Source of the DNA: Skermanella aerolata KACC 11604
GTDB lineage: Bacteria > Pseudomonadota > Alphaproteobacteria > Azospirillales > Azospirillaceae
NCBI RefSeq assembly: GCF_000936425.1
Contig: NZ_AVFK01000007.1
Location: 124,001 to 188,000 of the forward strand
DNA: 64,000 bases
Reading direction: 5' to 3'
Position numbers and translations under genes: made by a program. Positions 25,301-33,557 of the stretch are shown in pieces (the stretch's first letter is position 1; every line of letters starts with the position of its first letter). Under the pieces are notes generated by a model. The model made no database searches and was not told the origin of the DNA. It saw only the letters and a program-made list of their open reading frames with translations.

Positions 25301-27217
25301 GAAGGACTGCCTGACGCGGCCCAGGTTGACGGCGGCGCCGTCCTTCGTGCGCATCGCGAAGTCGTGGATCCAGACCGGCTCGACCCGTCCGGGGATGGTC
25401 ACCTCGAACGGCCCGCCTTCGGAGATCACCTTGACGCCCATATGCTCCAGCATGGGCAGGATATCCGACAGCGCGACCTGCCCGCCGTCATGGTAGAGCT
25501 TCAGGTAGATCTCCGACTCGGAAGCTTCGATCGGGCGGTACAGGTTCAGGCCGAGCCGCCTGGTGTGAAGCACCTCCTCGACCCGCTCGATGTCGAGGAT
25601 GGCCGGATCGGCCCCGAAACGGTCCCGGTAGCCGACATCGAAGGCGGCGGCGTAGCGGCGGTGAAGGCGGAGGCCCTTTTCCTCGCCATGGGCATCGACC
25701 AGGGCATCCTGCAAGCGGTCGGGCCACGCGCGGCTGGCTTCGATCAGCCGCTCCTCGATCGCGCCGACATCGTAGTCCGGGATCGCGCCCGGTTTCGTTT
25801 CAATGACGAACTGGACCCGAGCCAGCACGCTTTCGGCCAGCTGGGTGTAGAAGGCCGAGCAGGTACCGTCGAACGCTTTCTCCAGGATCGCCTGGATGCG
25901 CCGGCGCAGGTCGGTGTCGTAGCGGTCGCGCGGGATATAGACGAGACCGGTGACGAAGCGCTCGAACGGATCGCGCCGGACGAACAGCGCCGTCCGTTGG
26001 CGTTCCTGCAGATGCAGCACGCCGATCACGATCTCGAACAGCTCGTCGTCGGTGACCTGGAACAGCTCGTCGCGCGGGAAATTCTCCAGGATGTGGACGA
26101 GCGCCTTGCCGTCGTGGCTGCGCGGGTCGAAGCGGGCGCGCTGGAGTACGCGTACGACCTTGTTGCGCAGGTACGGGATGTCGCGGGCGCTGGTGTTGTA
26201 TGCGACCGAGGTGAACAGCCCGACGAACAGGTGCTCGCCGACCACCACCCCGTTGTCGTCGTATTCCTTGATGAAGATGCTGTCCATCAGCGCCGGACGG
26301 TGGACGGTGGCCCGCCGGTTCGATTTGGTCACCAGCAGCAAGCGCGGCTGGCGCAGGAACTGCTGGGCGTCGGGGGGCAGCGACGCGAAGTTGCGTAGCC
26401 CGTCGAACACGCGGACATCGTCGTCGCGGAGGATGCCCATGCCCTCGCCGGCGACCACGGCCAGCCGTGCCTCGTCGCCGTCGCCCTCGAAACGGTAGCG
26501 GCGATAGCCCAGGAAGGTGAAGTTGTCGTCGTTCAGCCACAGCAGGAAATCGCGCGCCTCGCTGACCTCGTCGTCGGGCAGCGCGTGCGGCATATGGTCG
26601 ACGGTCTCCAGGATGCGCAGCATGGGTGCGCGCATCTTCTGCCAGTCCTCGACCGCGTAGCGGACGTCGGTCAGCACCTTCTCGACGCTCGCCGCCACCT
26701 GTTCCAGCAGTTCCGGCGCCGTCTGCTCGTCCACCTCGATATGCATGAAGGATTCGGGCGTCGCGTCGGCGGGGGCCGCCTGGGGTTCGTACAGGTCGGT
26801 CAACTGGCCGGCGGCGTCGCGCCGCACCCTCACCACGGGATGGATCACGAGATGGACGGTCAATCCCTGCCGGTTCAGCTCGGCGGTGACCGAATCGACC
26901 AGGAACGGCATGTCGTCGTTGATGATCTCGACCACGGTATGGCCGCTCTGCCAGCCATGCTCGTCCAACTGCGGGTGATAGACCCGGACACGGGCGGTCC
27001 CGGGCTTCCGCTGGGCGGCGAACTGCCAGATCGACAGGGCGGCGCTATAGAGCTGGTCGGGGCTCGATTCGATGATGTCGTCGGGCGGCACGTTGGCATA
27101 GAACTGCCGGACGAAGCGTTCGGCCGTATCGGCCCTGTCCCTGTTGAGCCGGTCGTGAACGCGACTGACGATCTGTTCCGTAAGCTCGCCTTTGAGCTGT
27201 TCAGCCTTGAGGGCCAT
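22340..27217 (-). CDS. gdhB: NAD-dependent glutamate dehydrogenase, large (about 180 kDa) type
   Basis: A 1625-residue enzyme of the bacterial large NAD-GDH family, converting glutamate to 2-oxoglutarate and ammonium for catabolism. The length is typical (about 1600). A long N-terminal regulatory part with ACT-like segments (for example VVEIINDDMPFLVDSVTAEL near residue 75) precedes the catalytic core near residues 720-1200. The core has the substrate-lysine motif PVGSKGGFVVKRPP and the nucleotide-binding region (VGEGANLGVTQRGRIE). A strong GGGAGG site precedes the ATG. Downstream lie the terminator and glnD, so ammonium release and nitrogen sensing genes are adjacent. The symbol varies between genera (gdhB, gdhZ). 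Confidence 0.95.
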   Translation of the reverse strand: MALKAEQLKGELTEQIVSRVHDRLNRDRADTAERFVRQFYANVPPDDIIESSPDQLYSAALSIWQFAAQRKPGTARVRVYHPQLDEHGWQSGHTVVEIINDDMPFLVDSVTAELNRQGLTVHLVIHPVVRVRRDAAGQLTDLYEPQAAPADATPESFMHIEVDEQTAPELLEQVAASVEKVLTDVRYAVEDWQKMRAPMLRILETVDHMPHALPDDEVSEARDFLLWLNDDNFTFLGYRRYRFEGDGDEARLAVVAGEGMGILRDDDVRVFDGLRNFASLPPDAQQFLRQPRLLLVTKSNRRATVHRPALMDSIFIKEYDDNGVVVGEHLFVGLFTSVAYNTSARDIPYLRNKVVRVLQRARFDPRSHDGKALVHILENFPRDELFQVTDDELFEIVIGVLHLQERQRTALFVRRDPFERFVTGLVYIPRDRYDTDLRRRIQAILEKAFDGTCSAFYTQLAESVLARVQFVIETKPGAIPDYDVGAIEERLIEASRAWPDRLQDALVDAHGEEKGLRLHRRYAAAFDVGYRDRFGADPAILDIERVEEVLHTRRLGLNLYRPIEASESEIYLKLYHDGGQVALSDILPMLEHMGVKVISEGGPFEVTIPGRVEPVWIHDFAMRTKDGAAVNLGRVRQSFQDSFLRVWEGRMEDDGFNRLVLRAGLGWREVTMLRAYAKYLRQIRFQFSQDYMEDTLADHAGITRLIVRLFQAMHDPAQARTGGVADDIQVAVNGLLVEIDHALDDVANLDEDRILRRFLNLVRSTLRTNYFQKGADGELKSYLSMKLDSRSVDELPLPRPLVEVWVYSPRAEAIHLRGGKVARGGIRWSDRREDFRTEILGLMKAQMVKNAVIVPVGSKGGFVVKRPPPADAGRDALMAEVIECYKTLMRGLLDITDNYAADGSVIPPNDVVRLDGDDPYLVVAADKGTATFSDIANGVSEDYGFWLGDAFASGGSRGYDHKKMGITARGAWESVKRHFREIGVDCQTQDFTCVGVGDMSGDVFGNGMLLSRHTKLVGAFNHMHIFCDPNPDPEVSFEERRRLFDLSRSSWTDYNTELLSPGGAIFDRKAKSLKLTPEIQTRFGLTRDKVTPVELMQAMLRSEIDLLWFGGIGTFIKATEETHAEVGDKANDATRIDGREVRAKIVGEGANLGVTQRGRIEFAQSGAADHGGGRINTDAIDNSAGVDTSDHEVNIKVLTGDVLARGDMTLKQRDQLLASMTDEVGELVLSDNYLQPQAISVAGAAGVGGLEEQARFMRVLEKAGHLNRAIEFLPDEEEIAARAARGLGLTRPELAVLLAYSKITLYDQLLDSNLPDDPRMVDDLVKYFPKALRRDYREAIERHRLRREIIATYATNSMVNRVGPTFVTEMADKTGAGAGDIARAYTVSRDAFALRALWTGIEALDNKAPAAVQYEMIAATQGLMNRTIPWFLTNVPQPLDLGAEASNYTPGVEELTAGLDAVIGEDDRAQLDERAGHWIEQGVPAELARRVASLGILASALDITRIARLARRDVPDAARVYFELGHRFGMEWLRAKAAKVKTENHWQKQAVSAIIDDLYGLQSDLTARILNDGESHEAAIATWAGARQGPVDRINQLLTELRGVARVDLAMLAVANRQLRGLIAS

Positions 27218-27327
27218 GCCTGCCTCCCGTTTTGCAGCCTGCTTCGGCGGTTCGCCCGCTTCTGGTCAGGCCGGAGTGTAGCAGGTGAACATGGGTCCAG
27301 GGAGTAAGGTTGCGTGAAGTTTCGGCG

Positions 27328-27993
27328 CTACTCGATCGCCTGCCGCAAGGCGGCGGCTCCCGCCCAGGGCGCCAGCGGCAGGGCCGCGACCAGCAATCCC
27401 CCGAGCAGCAGCAGATGGGGCCGCGCCGTGAAGCCCGACAGGGAGGCGTCGATGGCGCCCGCGCCGAAGATCAGCACGGGGATGTAGAGCGGCAGGATCA
27501 GCAGCGACAGCAGCACGCCGCCGCGCCGGGCGCCCAGCGTCAGGGCGGCGCCGATCGCGCCGATCAGGCTGAGCGTCGGCGTGCCGATGGCCAGTGTGCC
27601 GATCAGCACCGGGAAGCCTTCCGGATTCATGTTCAGCAGCAGGGCCAGCAGCGGGGCCGCGACGATCAGCGGCAGGCCCGTCACCAGCCAGTGCGCCAGC
27701 ACCTTGGCGAAAACGACCGCTTCCAGCGGCAGGCTGGTCAGCGTCAGAAGCTCCAGGCTGCCGTCCTCGTAGTCGTTCTGGAACAGCCGCTCCAGCGACA
27801 GCAGCGACGCCAGCAGCGCCGCGACCCAGATCACCCCGGCAGCGATGCGGGCGAGGATATTGGCCTCGGGACCGACGCCGAACGGGAACAGCACGACGCA
27901 CAGCACGAAGAACATCACCGCGACCGTAGCGTCCGAGCCCTGCCGCAGAGCCAGCCGCAGGTCGCGCGAAACCAGCCGGAGGAAGCGGTTCAT
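27328..27993 (-). CDS. ccmB: heme exporter permease CcmB
   Basis: A 221-residue inner-membrane protein with six hydrophobic segments. It contains the CcmB signatures MFFVLCVVLFPFGVGPE near residue 30 and LFQNDYEDGSLELL near 70. With CcmA it forms the ABC part of the CcmABCD complex that releases holo-CcmE during cytochrome c maturation. It overlaps ccmA (ATGA at 27990-27993). ccmC is not downstream; the next gene is the glutamate dehydrogenase. Confidence 0.93.
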   Translation of the reverse strand: MNRFLRLVSRDLRLALRQGSDATVAVMFFVLCVVLFPFGVGPEANILARIAAGVIWVAALLASLLSLERLFQNDYEDGSLELLTLTSLPLEAVVFAKVLAHWLVTGLPLIVAAPLLALLLNMNPEGFPVLIGTLAIGTPTLSLIGAIGAALTLGARRGGVLLSLLILPLYIPVLIFGAGAIDASLSGFTARPHLLLLGGLLVAALPLAPWAGAAALRQAIE

Positions 27994-28670
27994 GGCTCGT
28001 AATCCTGATCGTCTTCATGGTCGTAGCCGTCATGCGGCACGGCGTTTACCGCGAAGTCGTCCATATGCAGCGTGTCCGCCCCCGGTATCGCAATCTCGGC
28101 ATGGGTCGAAACCACGACGATGCCGCCGCCGCGCCGATGCTCGGCGATGGCTTCCTCGAGCTGGCCGATGCCGGCCCGGTCGAGCGCCACCGAAGGCTCG
28201 TCGAGCAGCCAGAGCGGCGCCGGGGCCGCAAGAATTCGCGCCAAATTCAACCGCCGCTTCTGCCCCGCCGACAGGTAGCGCCCCGGAACGTCGGCGATAT
28301 GCGGCACGCCCAGCCGCTCCAGGGCCGCCATCGCCGACTCCATGGGATCGGCGGCTCCCCCCATCGAGGCCCAGAACGCAAGGTTCTCGCGTGCCGACAG
28401 CACCGGCTTCACGGCGTCCAGGTGCCCGACATAGTGGACGCGGCTGCGATGCAGGTCGGGATCGGAGGAGACGGGCTCGCCGTCCCAGCTCATGCCGCCG
28501 GAAAACGGCCGCAGCAACCCCGCCATCATGCGCAGCAGGCTGGACTTGCCGCTGCCGTTGGGGCCGAGCAGCACCAGGGCACCGCCGGCGTCCACGGCGA
28601 ACGACAGCTCCTGGAACACCAGCCGCTCGCCACGCAGGCAGGTCAGGTCGTTGGCGGCGAAAAGGGGCAT
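27990..28670 (-). CDS. ccmA: heme exporter ATPase CcmA
   Basis: A 226-residue ABC ATPase: Walker A LGPNGSGKSSLLR, signature LSAGQKRR (the SAGQ form typical of CcmA), and Walker B LWLLDEPSVALD. The start region MPLFAANDLTCLRGERLVF fits family length (about 205-225); an ATG at 28709 would add 13 residues. The acidic C-terminus (DGYDHEDDQDYEP) is longer than usual. It couples ATP hydrolysis to heme/CcmE handling with CcmB. Confidence 0.92.
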   Translation of the reverse strand: MPLFAANDLTCLRGERLVFQELSFAVDAGGALVLLGPNGSGKSSLLRMMAGLLRPFSGGMSWDGEPVSSDPDLHRSRVHYVGHLDAVKPVLSARENLAFWASMGGAADPMESAMAALERLGVPHIADVPGRYLSAGQKRRLNLARILAAPAPLWLLDEPSVALDRAGIGQLEEAIAEHRRGGGIVVVSTHAEIAIPGADTLHMDDFAVNAVPHDGYDHEDDQDYEP

Positions 28671-28852
28671 CGGGACTGGACTATCGGCTCGAGCGTTGGC
28701 GGGCTGCATGATCGACGTGCCGTGGTACAGCACGGTACGGCACCTGCCAAGGTCTATCGGGCTTCGACCGCCGGCGTGACGATGAACAATCAAGCCAGCC
28801 GGACATTTCCTCCCCATCGGCCTGTCATCACCTGCTCCACCAAAAAATCCCC

Positions 28853-30160
28853 ATGTTCAAGATCCGCTCCCGCCGGGCTCGACATGTCTGGCTATCGACG
28901 ACTTCCTGGCGGCAGCGGCTGGTGTTTTGGGCCGGCGCGCTGGCGGTAGGCCTCGTCGCGGTCGGCTTCGCGCTGGCGGCGGACCGGGTGCAGGAGGCTT
29001 TCGACCATGCGGTCGGCGTCATGCCCTACCTGCCGCTGGTCCTCTCCCCGGCGGTCTTCGCCCTATCGGCCTGGGCGACCTTGCGCTGGTTTCCCAATTC
29101 ACAGGGCAGCGGCATACCGCAGGCCATCGCCGCCCGGCATCTGCGCGACCCGGAAAGCCGGCGGCGCCTGCTGGCGCCCAGGACCATGGTCGGCAAGATC
29201 CTGCTGACGCTGCTGGGTCTGGCCGGCGGCGCCTCCATCGGGCGCGAGGGGCCGACCGTGCAGGTCGGTGCCGCGCTGATGGTCGGGTGCGGCAATCTCG
29301 CCGGCCTGGGGGGACAGCGCGGGCTGGTGCTGGCGGGGGCAGCCGCCGGAGTGGCGGCGGCCTTCAACACGCCGCTGGCCGGCATCGTCTTCGCGATCGA
29401 GGAAATGGCCCGCAGCTACGAGAACCGCGCCAGCGGACTGGTCATGGTCGCGGTCGTGCTCGCCGGCATCTCGTCGCTGGCGGTGACCGGCAACTACGCC
29501 TATTTCGGCCGGACCGACATGGCGATCACCCAGGCCCAGGGCTGGGTCGCCATGGCCGTCTGCGGGGTGGTCGGCGGCCTCGCCGGCGGGTTGTTCAGCC
29601 GCGCCGTGATCGAGGCCGGCCGCCTGCTACCGCTGTGGCTCGGGGGAGCGGCGGTCCGCCGCCCTGTCGTGTTCGCGGCATCCTGCGGACTGATCATAGC
29701 ATTGATCGGAGTCGCCGCCGGCGGGCTGACCTTCGGCACCGGCTACCACGCGGCCCGGATGGCGCTCGACGGAACGGGCGACCTGCCCTGGTGGTTCGCC
29801 CCGGCCAAGCTGGCCGCCACGGCGGTCTCGACCCTCAGCGGCATTCCCGGCGGGCTGTTCGCGCCCAGCCTGTCGGTCGGGGCCGGCATCGGCTCGGCGC
29901 TGTCGCCGCTGCTGTCCGACGTTCCCGGTCCCGCCATGATCATGCTGGGGATGGTTGCCTATTTCGCCGGGGTGACCCAGTCGCCGATCACCGCCTTCGT
30001 CATCGTGATGGAGATGACCGCCAACCAGGGCATGGTCGTGCCGCTGATGGCTTCGGCCATGATCGCCTACGGCGTCTCGCGAATGGTCTGCCCGGTGCCG
30101 CTCTACCACGCGCTGGCGCGCCGCTTCATCGCGGCGGCCCATGCCGTCGGCAAACATTGA
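28853..30160 (+). CDS. ClC-family chloride transporter
   Basis: A 435-residue membrane protein with the three ClC selectivity signatures: GSGIP at residues 85-89, GREGP at 130-134 (gating glutamate E132), and GGLFAPSL near 340. The IEEM element at 183-186 carries the internal proton glutamate seen in E. coli ClcA, so this is probably a 2Cl-/H+ antiporter rather than a channel. No CBS domains follow. It is divergent from ccmA; I see no regulatory partner. Acid or osmotic stress tolerance is the usual role. Confidence 0.92.
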   Translation: MFKIRSRRARHVWLSTTSWRQRLVFWAGALAVGLVAVGFALAADRVQEAFDHAVGVMPYLPLVLSPAVFALSAWATLRWFPNSQGSGIPQAIAARHLRDPESRRRLLAPRTMVGKILLTLLGLAGGASIGREGPTVQVGAALMVGCGNLAGLGGQRGLVLAGAAAGVAAAFNTPLAGIVFAIEEMARSYENRASGLVMVAVVLAGISSLAVTGNYAYFGRTDMAITQAQGWVAMAVCGVVGGLAGGLFSRAVIEAGRLLPLWLGGAAVRRPVVFAASCGLIIALIGVAAGGLTFGTGYHAARMALDGTGDLPWWFAPAKLAATAVSTLSGIPGGLFAPSLSVGAGIGSALSPLLSDVPGPAMIMLGMVAYFAGVTQSPITAFVIVMEMTANQGMVVPLMASAMIAYGVSRMVCPVPLYHALARRFIAAAHAVGKH

Positions 30161-30172
30161 GTCGATTTATGG

Positions 30173-30217
30173 TCCGGAAAAGAAAACGGCCACCGCGGGG
30201 GGCTCTTGCGGTGGCCG
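30173..30217 (-). terminator. Rho-independent terminator on minus strand
   Basis: A 10-base-pair perfect stem (CGGCCACCGC at 30187-30196 with 30208-30217) and 11-base loop. On the minus strand it is followed by TTTTCTTTT, a good uridine tract, whereas on the plus strand it is not. It therefore ends a minus-strand transcript, either the mtnK mRNA with a 275-base 3' untranslated region or a separate small RNA. Confidence 0.7.
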
Positions 30218-30480
30218 GTAGATCCAGCCGGGGCCGGGCTGGTTGGCGCCCTGAAATAAGGACGCCGCTGTGAAGGGCTTTTCGTTCGCCTTGCGGCTTA
30301 CGCTGTAGGGGCGCCCTTCGTCTGAACAAGCATATAGGGGACGAGTGTGGCAAAAATTAGATGTCGCACCAAGCGTTTAACCCGCATCCTCCTGAGCTTC
30401 CAAAAAACTTAAGGAAAAAGAGGGAGTTACAGGAACGCAACAAACCGTTTCGCATGCGGATTAATCCCTCAGGGTGAATT
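30218..30480 (-). other. structured 3' region downstream of mtnK; possible small RNA
   Basis: This 260-base gap has no plausible gene. Between about 30250 and 30335 it can fold: GGCGCCC pairs with a GGGCGCC further on, enclosing a GCCGC/GCGGC stem. With the terminator to its left it could be an independent small RNA on the minus strand, or only a long mtnK 3' end. I do not recognise 6S, SRP or tmRNA consensus features in it, and no clear promoter with 17-base spacing is visible. Confidence 0.25.
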
Positions 30481-30491
30481 CTGCGTCTTTT

Positions 30492-31769
30492 TCAGCTCTT
30501 CTTCGCCGCCGCCGTCACGTCGCCGATGCTCCTGTATGAACCGCGATTGACCAGCATGTCGCGCGCCAGACGAAGCGCCCGTTTCTCGCACGTAGCGCGG
30601 ACATCCGGATCGGCGATCGTCTCCAGCTCCTCGATATGGGCAAGGCCCAGGATGCGCCGGATCATCTTGGCGGCGGCGAAGCCGACCGAATCGGCGAACA
30701 GCCGCGTCGTATAGTCCGCCCGCACCCGCCGCAGCGCCGCCTGCCCCTCCGCATCGGCGAACAGGTCGGCGGGATACAGGTCGCCCCCATGGTGATCCTT
30801 CCACAGCCCCAGGAAGATGCCTTCGAACTTGGTCCAGACCTGATCGACCTGATCCAGGATCCAGGCCCGGTAACCGTCGCGCTGCGACGGCTCGGCCTCG
30901 TGTCCGGCCTGCGCGAAATAGGCCAGCAGCAGGTTGCCGATCACCGCGCCGATGTCGAACCCCATCGGACCGTAGAATGAGAACTCCGGGTCGATCACCT
31001 TCGTCTCGGTCGCCGTCACCATGATCGAGCCTGTATGGAGGTCGCCGTGGATCATGGCCTCGGCCGAGGTCAGGAACTTTCGTTTCAGCTCCGAAATCGC
31101 CGCCTTGGCGGCGGTATCCGCCCGGAACTCCGCCGCGGTCTTGTCGAGTTGGGGCGACGTCCAGCGGTTCAGCTCCGCGACACGGTACGGATCGGTGAAG
31201 ATCAGGTCCTCGGTGATCTTGCAAAGTGCTGTATTGCCGCAGAACACCGCCATCCGCCGCTTCTTCTCCGCCGCCGGCAGCGCCAGATCGGAGGTGTAGA
31301 ACAGCGTGGTCGCCATGAACTGCGCGATGTCGCGGGCGAAGTGCGGGTAGCGGATGCCGGCCGCCAGACCCTTCCGCATGATCACGTGAGGCCGCAGAAG
31401 CTCCATCACCGTCAAGGCCATTTCGTGATCGTAATGATAGATCCGGGGCGTCTGAGCCGGCGCCACCCGGCCCTGCTCGGCCAGCGCCTCGTGCTCGAAG
31501 AAGGCGCGGCTGAGCGGCAGCGGCCAGCTTTCGCCCACCAGCCGGACATAGGGCAGCGCCTGCTTGACCGCCACGCCGCCCGCCGGCCCGGTCACGATGA
31601 AGACGAGGTTGAGGTTGCCGTCGCCGACCTCCCGCACCTGCCATTCCTCAGGGCCACCTCCCAAGCGCGCCGCGATGTCGCCCGAACGGGCCAGATAACC
31701 TGCCAGGGTGCCGTCATCGAGGGGGCGATAGCCGGGAGGCGTTTCAAGTTTTTCCGGGGCCAGCGTCAC
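30492..31769 (-). CDS. mtnK: S-methyl-5-thioribose kinase
   Basis: A 425-residue kinase of the aminoglycoside-phosphotransferase fold that phosphorylates 5-methylthioribose in methionine salvage. Visible are the nucleotide loop (REVGDGNLNLVFIV), the ATP lysine in GGVAVKQALPYVR, the catalytic loop HGDLHTGSIMV, and the metal aspartate in KVIDPEFSFYGPMGFDIGA. Length fits MtnK (about 400). The start is a GTG: AGGAGGA stands seven to eight bases before it, which decides this start. No mtnA or other salvage gene is adjacent. Confidence 0.93.
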   Translation of the reverse strand: MTLAPEKLETPPGYRPLDDGTLAGYLARSGDIAARLGGGPEEWQVREVGDGNLNLVFIVTGPAGGVAVKQALPYVRLVGESWPLPLSRAFFEHEALAEQGRVAPAQTPRIYHYDHEMALTVMELLRPHVIMRKGLAAGIRYPHFARDIAQFMATTLFYTSDLALPAAEKKRRMAVFCGNTALCKITEDLIFTDPYRVAELNRWTSPQLDKTAAEFRADTAAKAAISELKRKFLTSAEAMIHGDLHTGSIMVTATETKVIDPEFSFYGPMGFDIGAVIGNLLLAYFAQAGHEAEPSQRDGYRAWILDQVDQVWTKFEGIFLGLWKDHHGGDLYPADLFADAEGQAALRRVRADYTTRLFADSVGFAAAKMIRRILGLAHIEELETIADPDVRATCEKRALRLARDMLVNRGSYRSIGDVTAAAKKS

Positions 31770-31944
31770 GGGGGCTTCCTCCTGCTCGACGTGTTCTTAT
31801 GGTTATGGGGCGGAGTGTTCCGCATTCGCCGAAACTTGGCAACTGCAACCCGGCCCTTACCAAATTGCGGGCTGGCTGGCCGCCCGGTTCGCGCTATGAC
31901 TGCGGCGCAAAGACGTTTACGGGCATGTTCAGGGAGCGGTTGTC

Positions 31945-33114
31945 ATGCGGTTTTCCCCTTTGGTCGACAGGATCTCCGGCAAGGGCGCCGATGCGTGGTC
32001 GATCCACTGGCGGGCGCGCGAACTGGAGGCCGCAGGCCGCGACGTCATCATGCTGACCGTCGGCGACCCCGATATGGCCCCGCCGCCCCAGGTGATCGAA
32101 GCCGTCGTGGACGCTCTCCGGGCCGGCCGGACGACCTACTCTCCCATAATCGGAAACCCCGAAGTCCGCGCCGCCGTGGCCGCCCGCCATCAGGCGCGCA
32201 CGGGCCAGCCGACGACCGCCGAGAATGTCGTGCTTATCCCCGGCGCGCAGGCCGGCCTCTACTGCGCCCTGCAATGCCTGGCCGGTCCCGGCGACGAGGT
32301 CATCGTGCCGGAACCGATGTACGCGACCTACGAAGCGGTCGCCGGCGCCGCCAATGCCACGGTCGTCAACGTGGCGCTCCGGCCGGAACGCAACTTCCAC
32401 CTGGATCTCGACGACCTGGAACGCGCCCTCACCCCGCGCACCCGGGTCCTGTGGCTGAACAGTCCGCATAACCCGACCGGCGCCGTGATGACCCGCGCCG
32501 AAGTCGAGTCGGCCGCCGAATTCTGCCGCCGCCATGATCTCTGGCTGCTATCGGACGAAGTCTACGCCGACCTTGCCTATGTCGGACCGCATGTCAGCCC
32601 CTGGAGCCTCCCCGGCATGGCGGAGCGCACGGTGGTCGTTTCCAGCCTGTCTAAGTCGCATGCGGTGCCGGGCTTCCGCTCCGGTTGGATCGTCGGACCG
32701 CCGCAACTGACCGGGCATCTGGCCAAGCTGGTGCTCTGCATGCTCTACGGCGGCCCGCCTTTCATCCAGGCCGGAGCGCTGGTGGCCTTGACGGAGGACT
32801 GCCCGCAGGTGGCGGAGATGGCGGAAGCCTACCAGCGCCGCGCCGGCATCATGGCGTCGATCCTGAAGGACGTTCCCGGCTTGGGCGCCAAGGCGCCGGA
32901 AGGCGGCATGTTCGTGATGCTGGACGTGCGCGGGACGGGGCTGTCGTCCGCCGCCTTCGCCGACGGCCTGCTCGACTCCCAGGGCGTCGCCACCCTCTCC
33001 TGCGACGCCTTCGGCCCCAGTGCGGTCGGCCATCTGCGGATCTCGCTGGCCGCACCCGACGCCCGGATCGAGGACGCGGCGCGGCGTATCGCCCGCTATG
33101 CCGGATCGTTATGA
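31945..33114 (+). CDS. aruH: PLP-dependent aminotransferase, AruH-like (arginine:pyruvate)
   Basis: A 389-residue class I/II aminotransferase. The Schiff-base lysine is K237 in SSLSKSHAVPGFRSGW; other family points are NSPHNPTGA (172-180), SDEVY (203-207) and the C-terminal arginine in HLRISL. The opening MRFSPLVDRISGKGADAW and the SLPGMAERT segment closely resemble Pseudomonas AruH, which transaminates arginine to 2-ketoarginine; that comparison is from memory. The downstream ornithine decarboxylase-type gene fits a role in basic amino acid catabolism, but another substrate is possible. Confidence 0.7.
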   Translation: MRFSPLVDRISGKGADAWSIHWRARELEAAGRDVIMLTVGDPDMAPPPQVIEAVVDALRAGRTTYSPIIGNPEVRAAVAARHQARTGQPTTAENVVLIPGAQAGLYCALQCLAGPGDEVIVPEPMYATYEAVAGAANATVVNVALRPERNFHLDLDDLERALTPRTRVLWLNSPHNPTGAVMTRAEVESAAEFCRRHDLWLLSDEVYADLAYVGPHVSPWSLPGMAERTVVVSSLSKSHAVPGFRSGWIVGPPQLTGHLAKLVLCMLYGGPPFIQAGALVALTEDCPQVAEMAEAYQRRAGIMASILKDVPGLGAKAPEGGMFVMLDVRGTGLSSAAFADGLLDSQGVATLSCDAFGPSAVGHLRISLAAPDARIEDAARRIARYAGSL

Positions 33115-33159
33115 TTCAGGCGCTTATCACCCCTGATCTATGTCATTGATCGGATAGGC

Positions 33160-33557
33160 TTGTCGGCGTTTTTTCGGGGGCGAAACTTTTTTCGCCGAGG
33201 GGTCATTTTATCCTTTTGCGCGGAGAGGTTTCGGTGTATCAGATCGCTCCGCGCTAGCACGTGCCCCTGGCCCCCACGGTTTTTCCAAGTGGGGTTATGC
33301 AACGACGAACGTGTAACCCCCGACCGTCCCTTAAGCAAGGCGGCGTCTTGGAGGATACTATGTTTCATGTTGTTGTCGGTGGGCCGCACGCCCATCCGCC
33401 TCAGTTCAAGCATCTCGGTCGCCCATCGCACAGTGGTCGATTGTGTGCAGGCCTTAAACGGCCCTAGGGTTCAGCCCGCGCCCTGACGGCGCCTGCTTTG
33501 CCTGCCCATACCCCACGCACCCATCACATCACTCCTTTCTGTTCTCGGGAGACTGAG
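33160..33557 (+). promoter_or_regulatory. long structured leader of ornithine decarboxylase gene (speF-motif candidate)
   Basis: About 400 noncoding bases precede the decarboxylase. Hairpins seen: GCGCGGAG 33218-33225 with CTCCGCGC 33247-33254 (8 bp); CCCCAC 33272-33277 with GTGGGG 33289-33294; and GGGGTTA 33291-33297 with TAACCCC 33314-33320. The last two share bases and exclude each other. A 35-codon ORF lies inside the leader. Alphaproteobacterial ornithine decarboxylase genes are known to carry a conserved speF leader RNA motif; position, length and structure fit, but I could not match it to the published model. Confidence 0.6.
33360..33467 (+). CDS. 35-residue putative leader peptide (upstream ORF)
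   Basis: An ATG preceded by TTGGAGGATACT, one of the best ribosome-binding sites in the window, opens a 35-codon frame: MFHVVVGGPHAHPPQFKHLG then a His/Arg/Lys-containing end ...CAGLKRP and TAG. It ends 90 bases before the decarboxylase ATG and begins 40 bases after the mutually exclusive hairpins. By position it resembles arrest peptides such as SpeFL of enterobacteria, which sense ornithine and control speF, though the sequence is not similar. Basic residues near its end could make translation responsive to arginine or polyamines. Confidence 0.5.
   Translation: MFHVVVGGPHAHPPQFKHLGRPSHSGRLCAGLKRP

Noticed and set aside
30218-30480. 6S, SRP or tmRNA gene
   Set aside because: The expected conserved elements (SRP apical GGAAG/AGCA loop, tmRNA TTCCACCA-like end) are not seen; only generic stems are present.
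33160-33486. 108-codon frame spanning the decarboxylase leader
   Set aside because: It crosses several stable hairpins, lacks a ribosome-binding site, and has no protein-like pattern; the 35-codon frame in another phase has a strong site.
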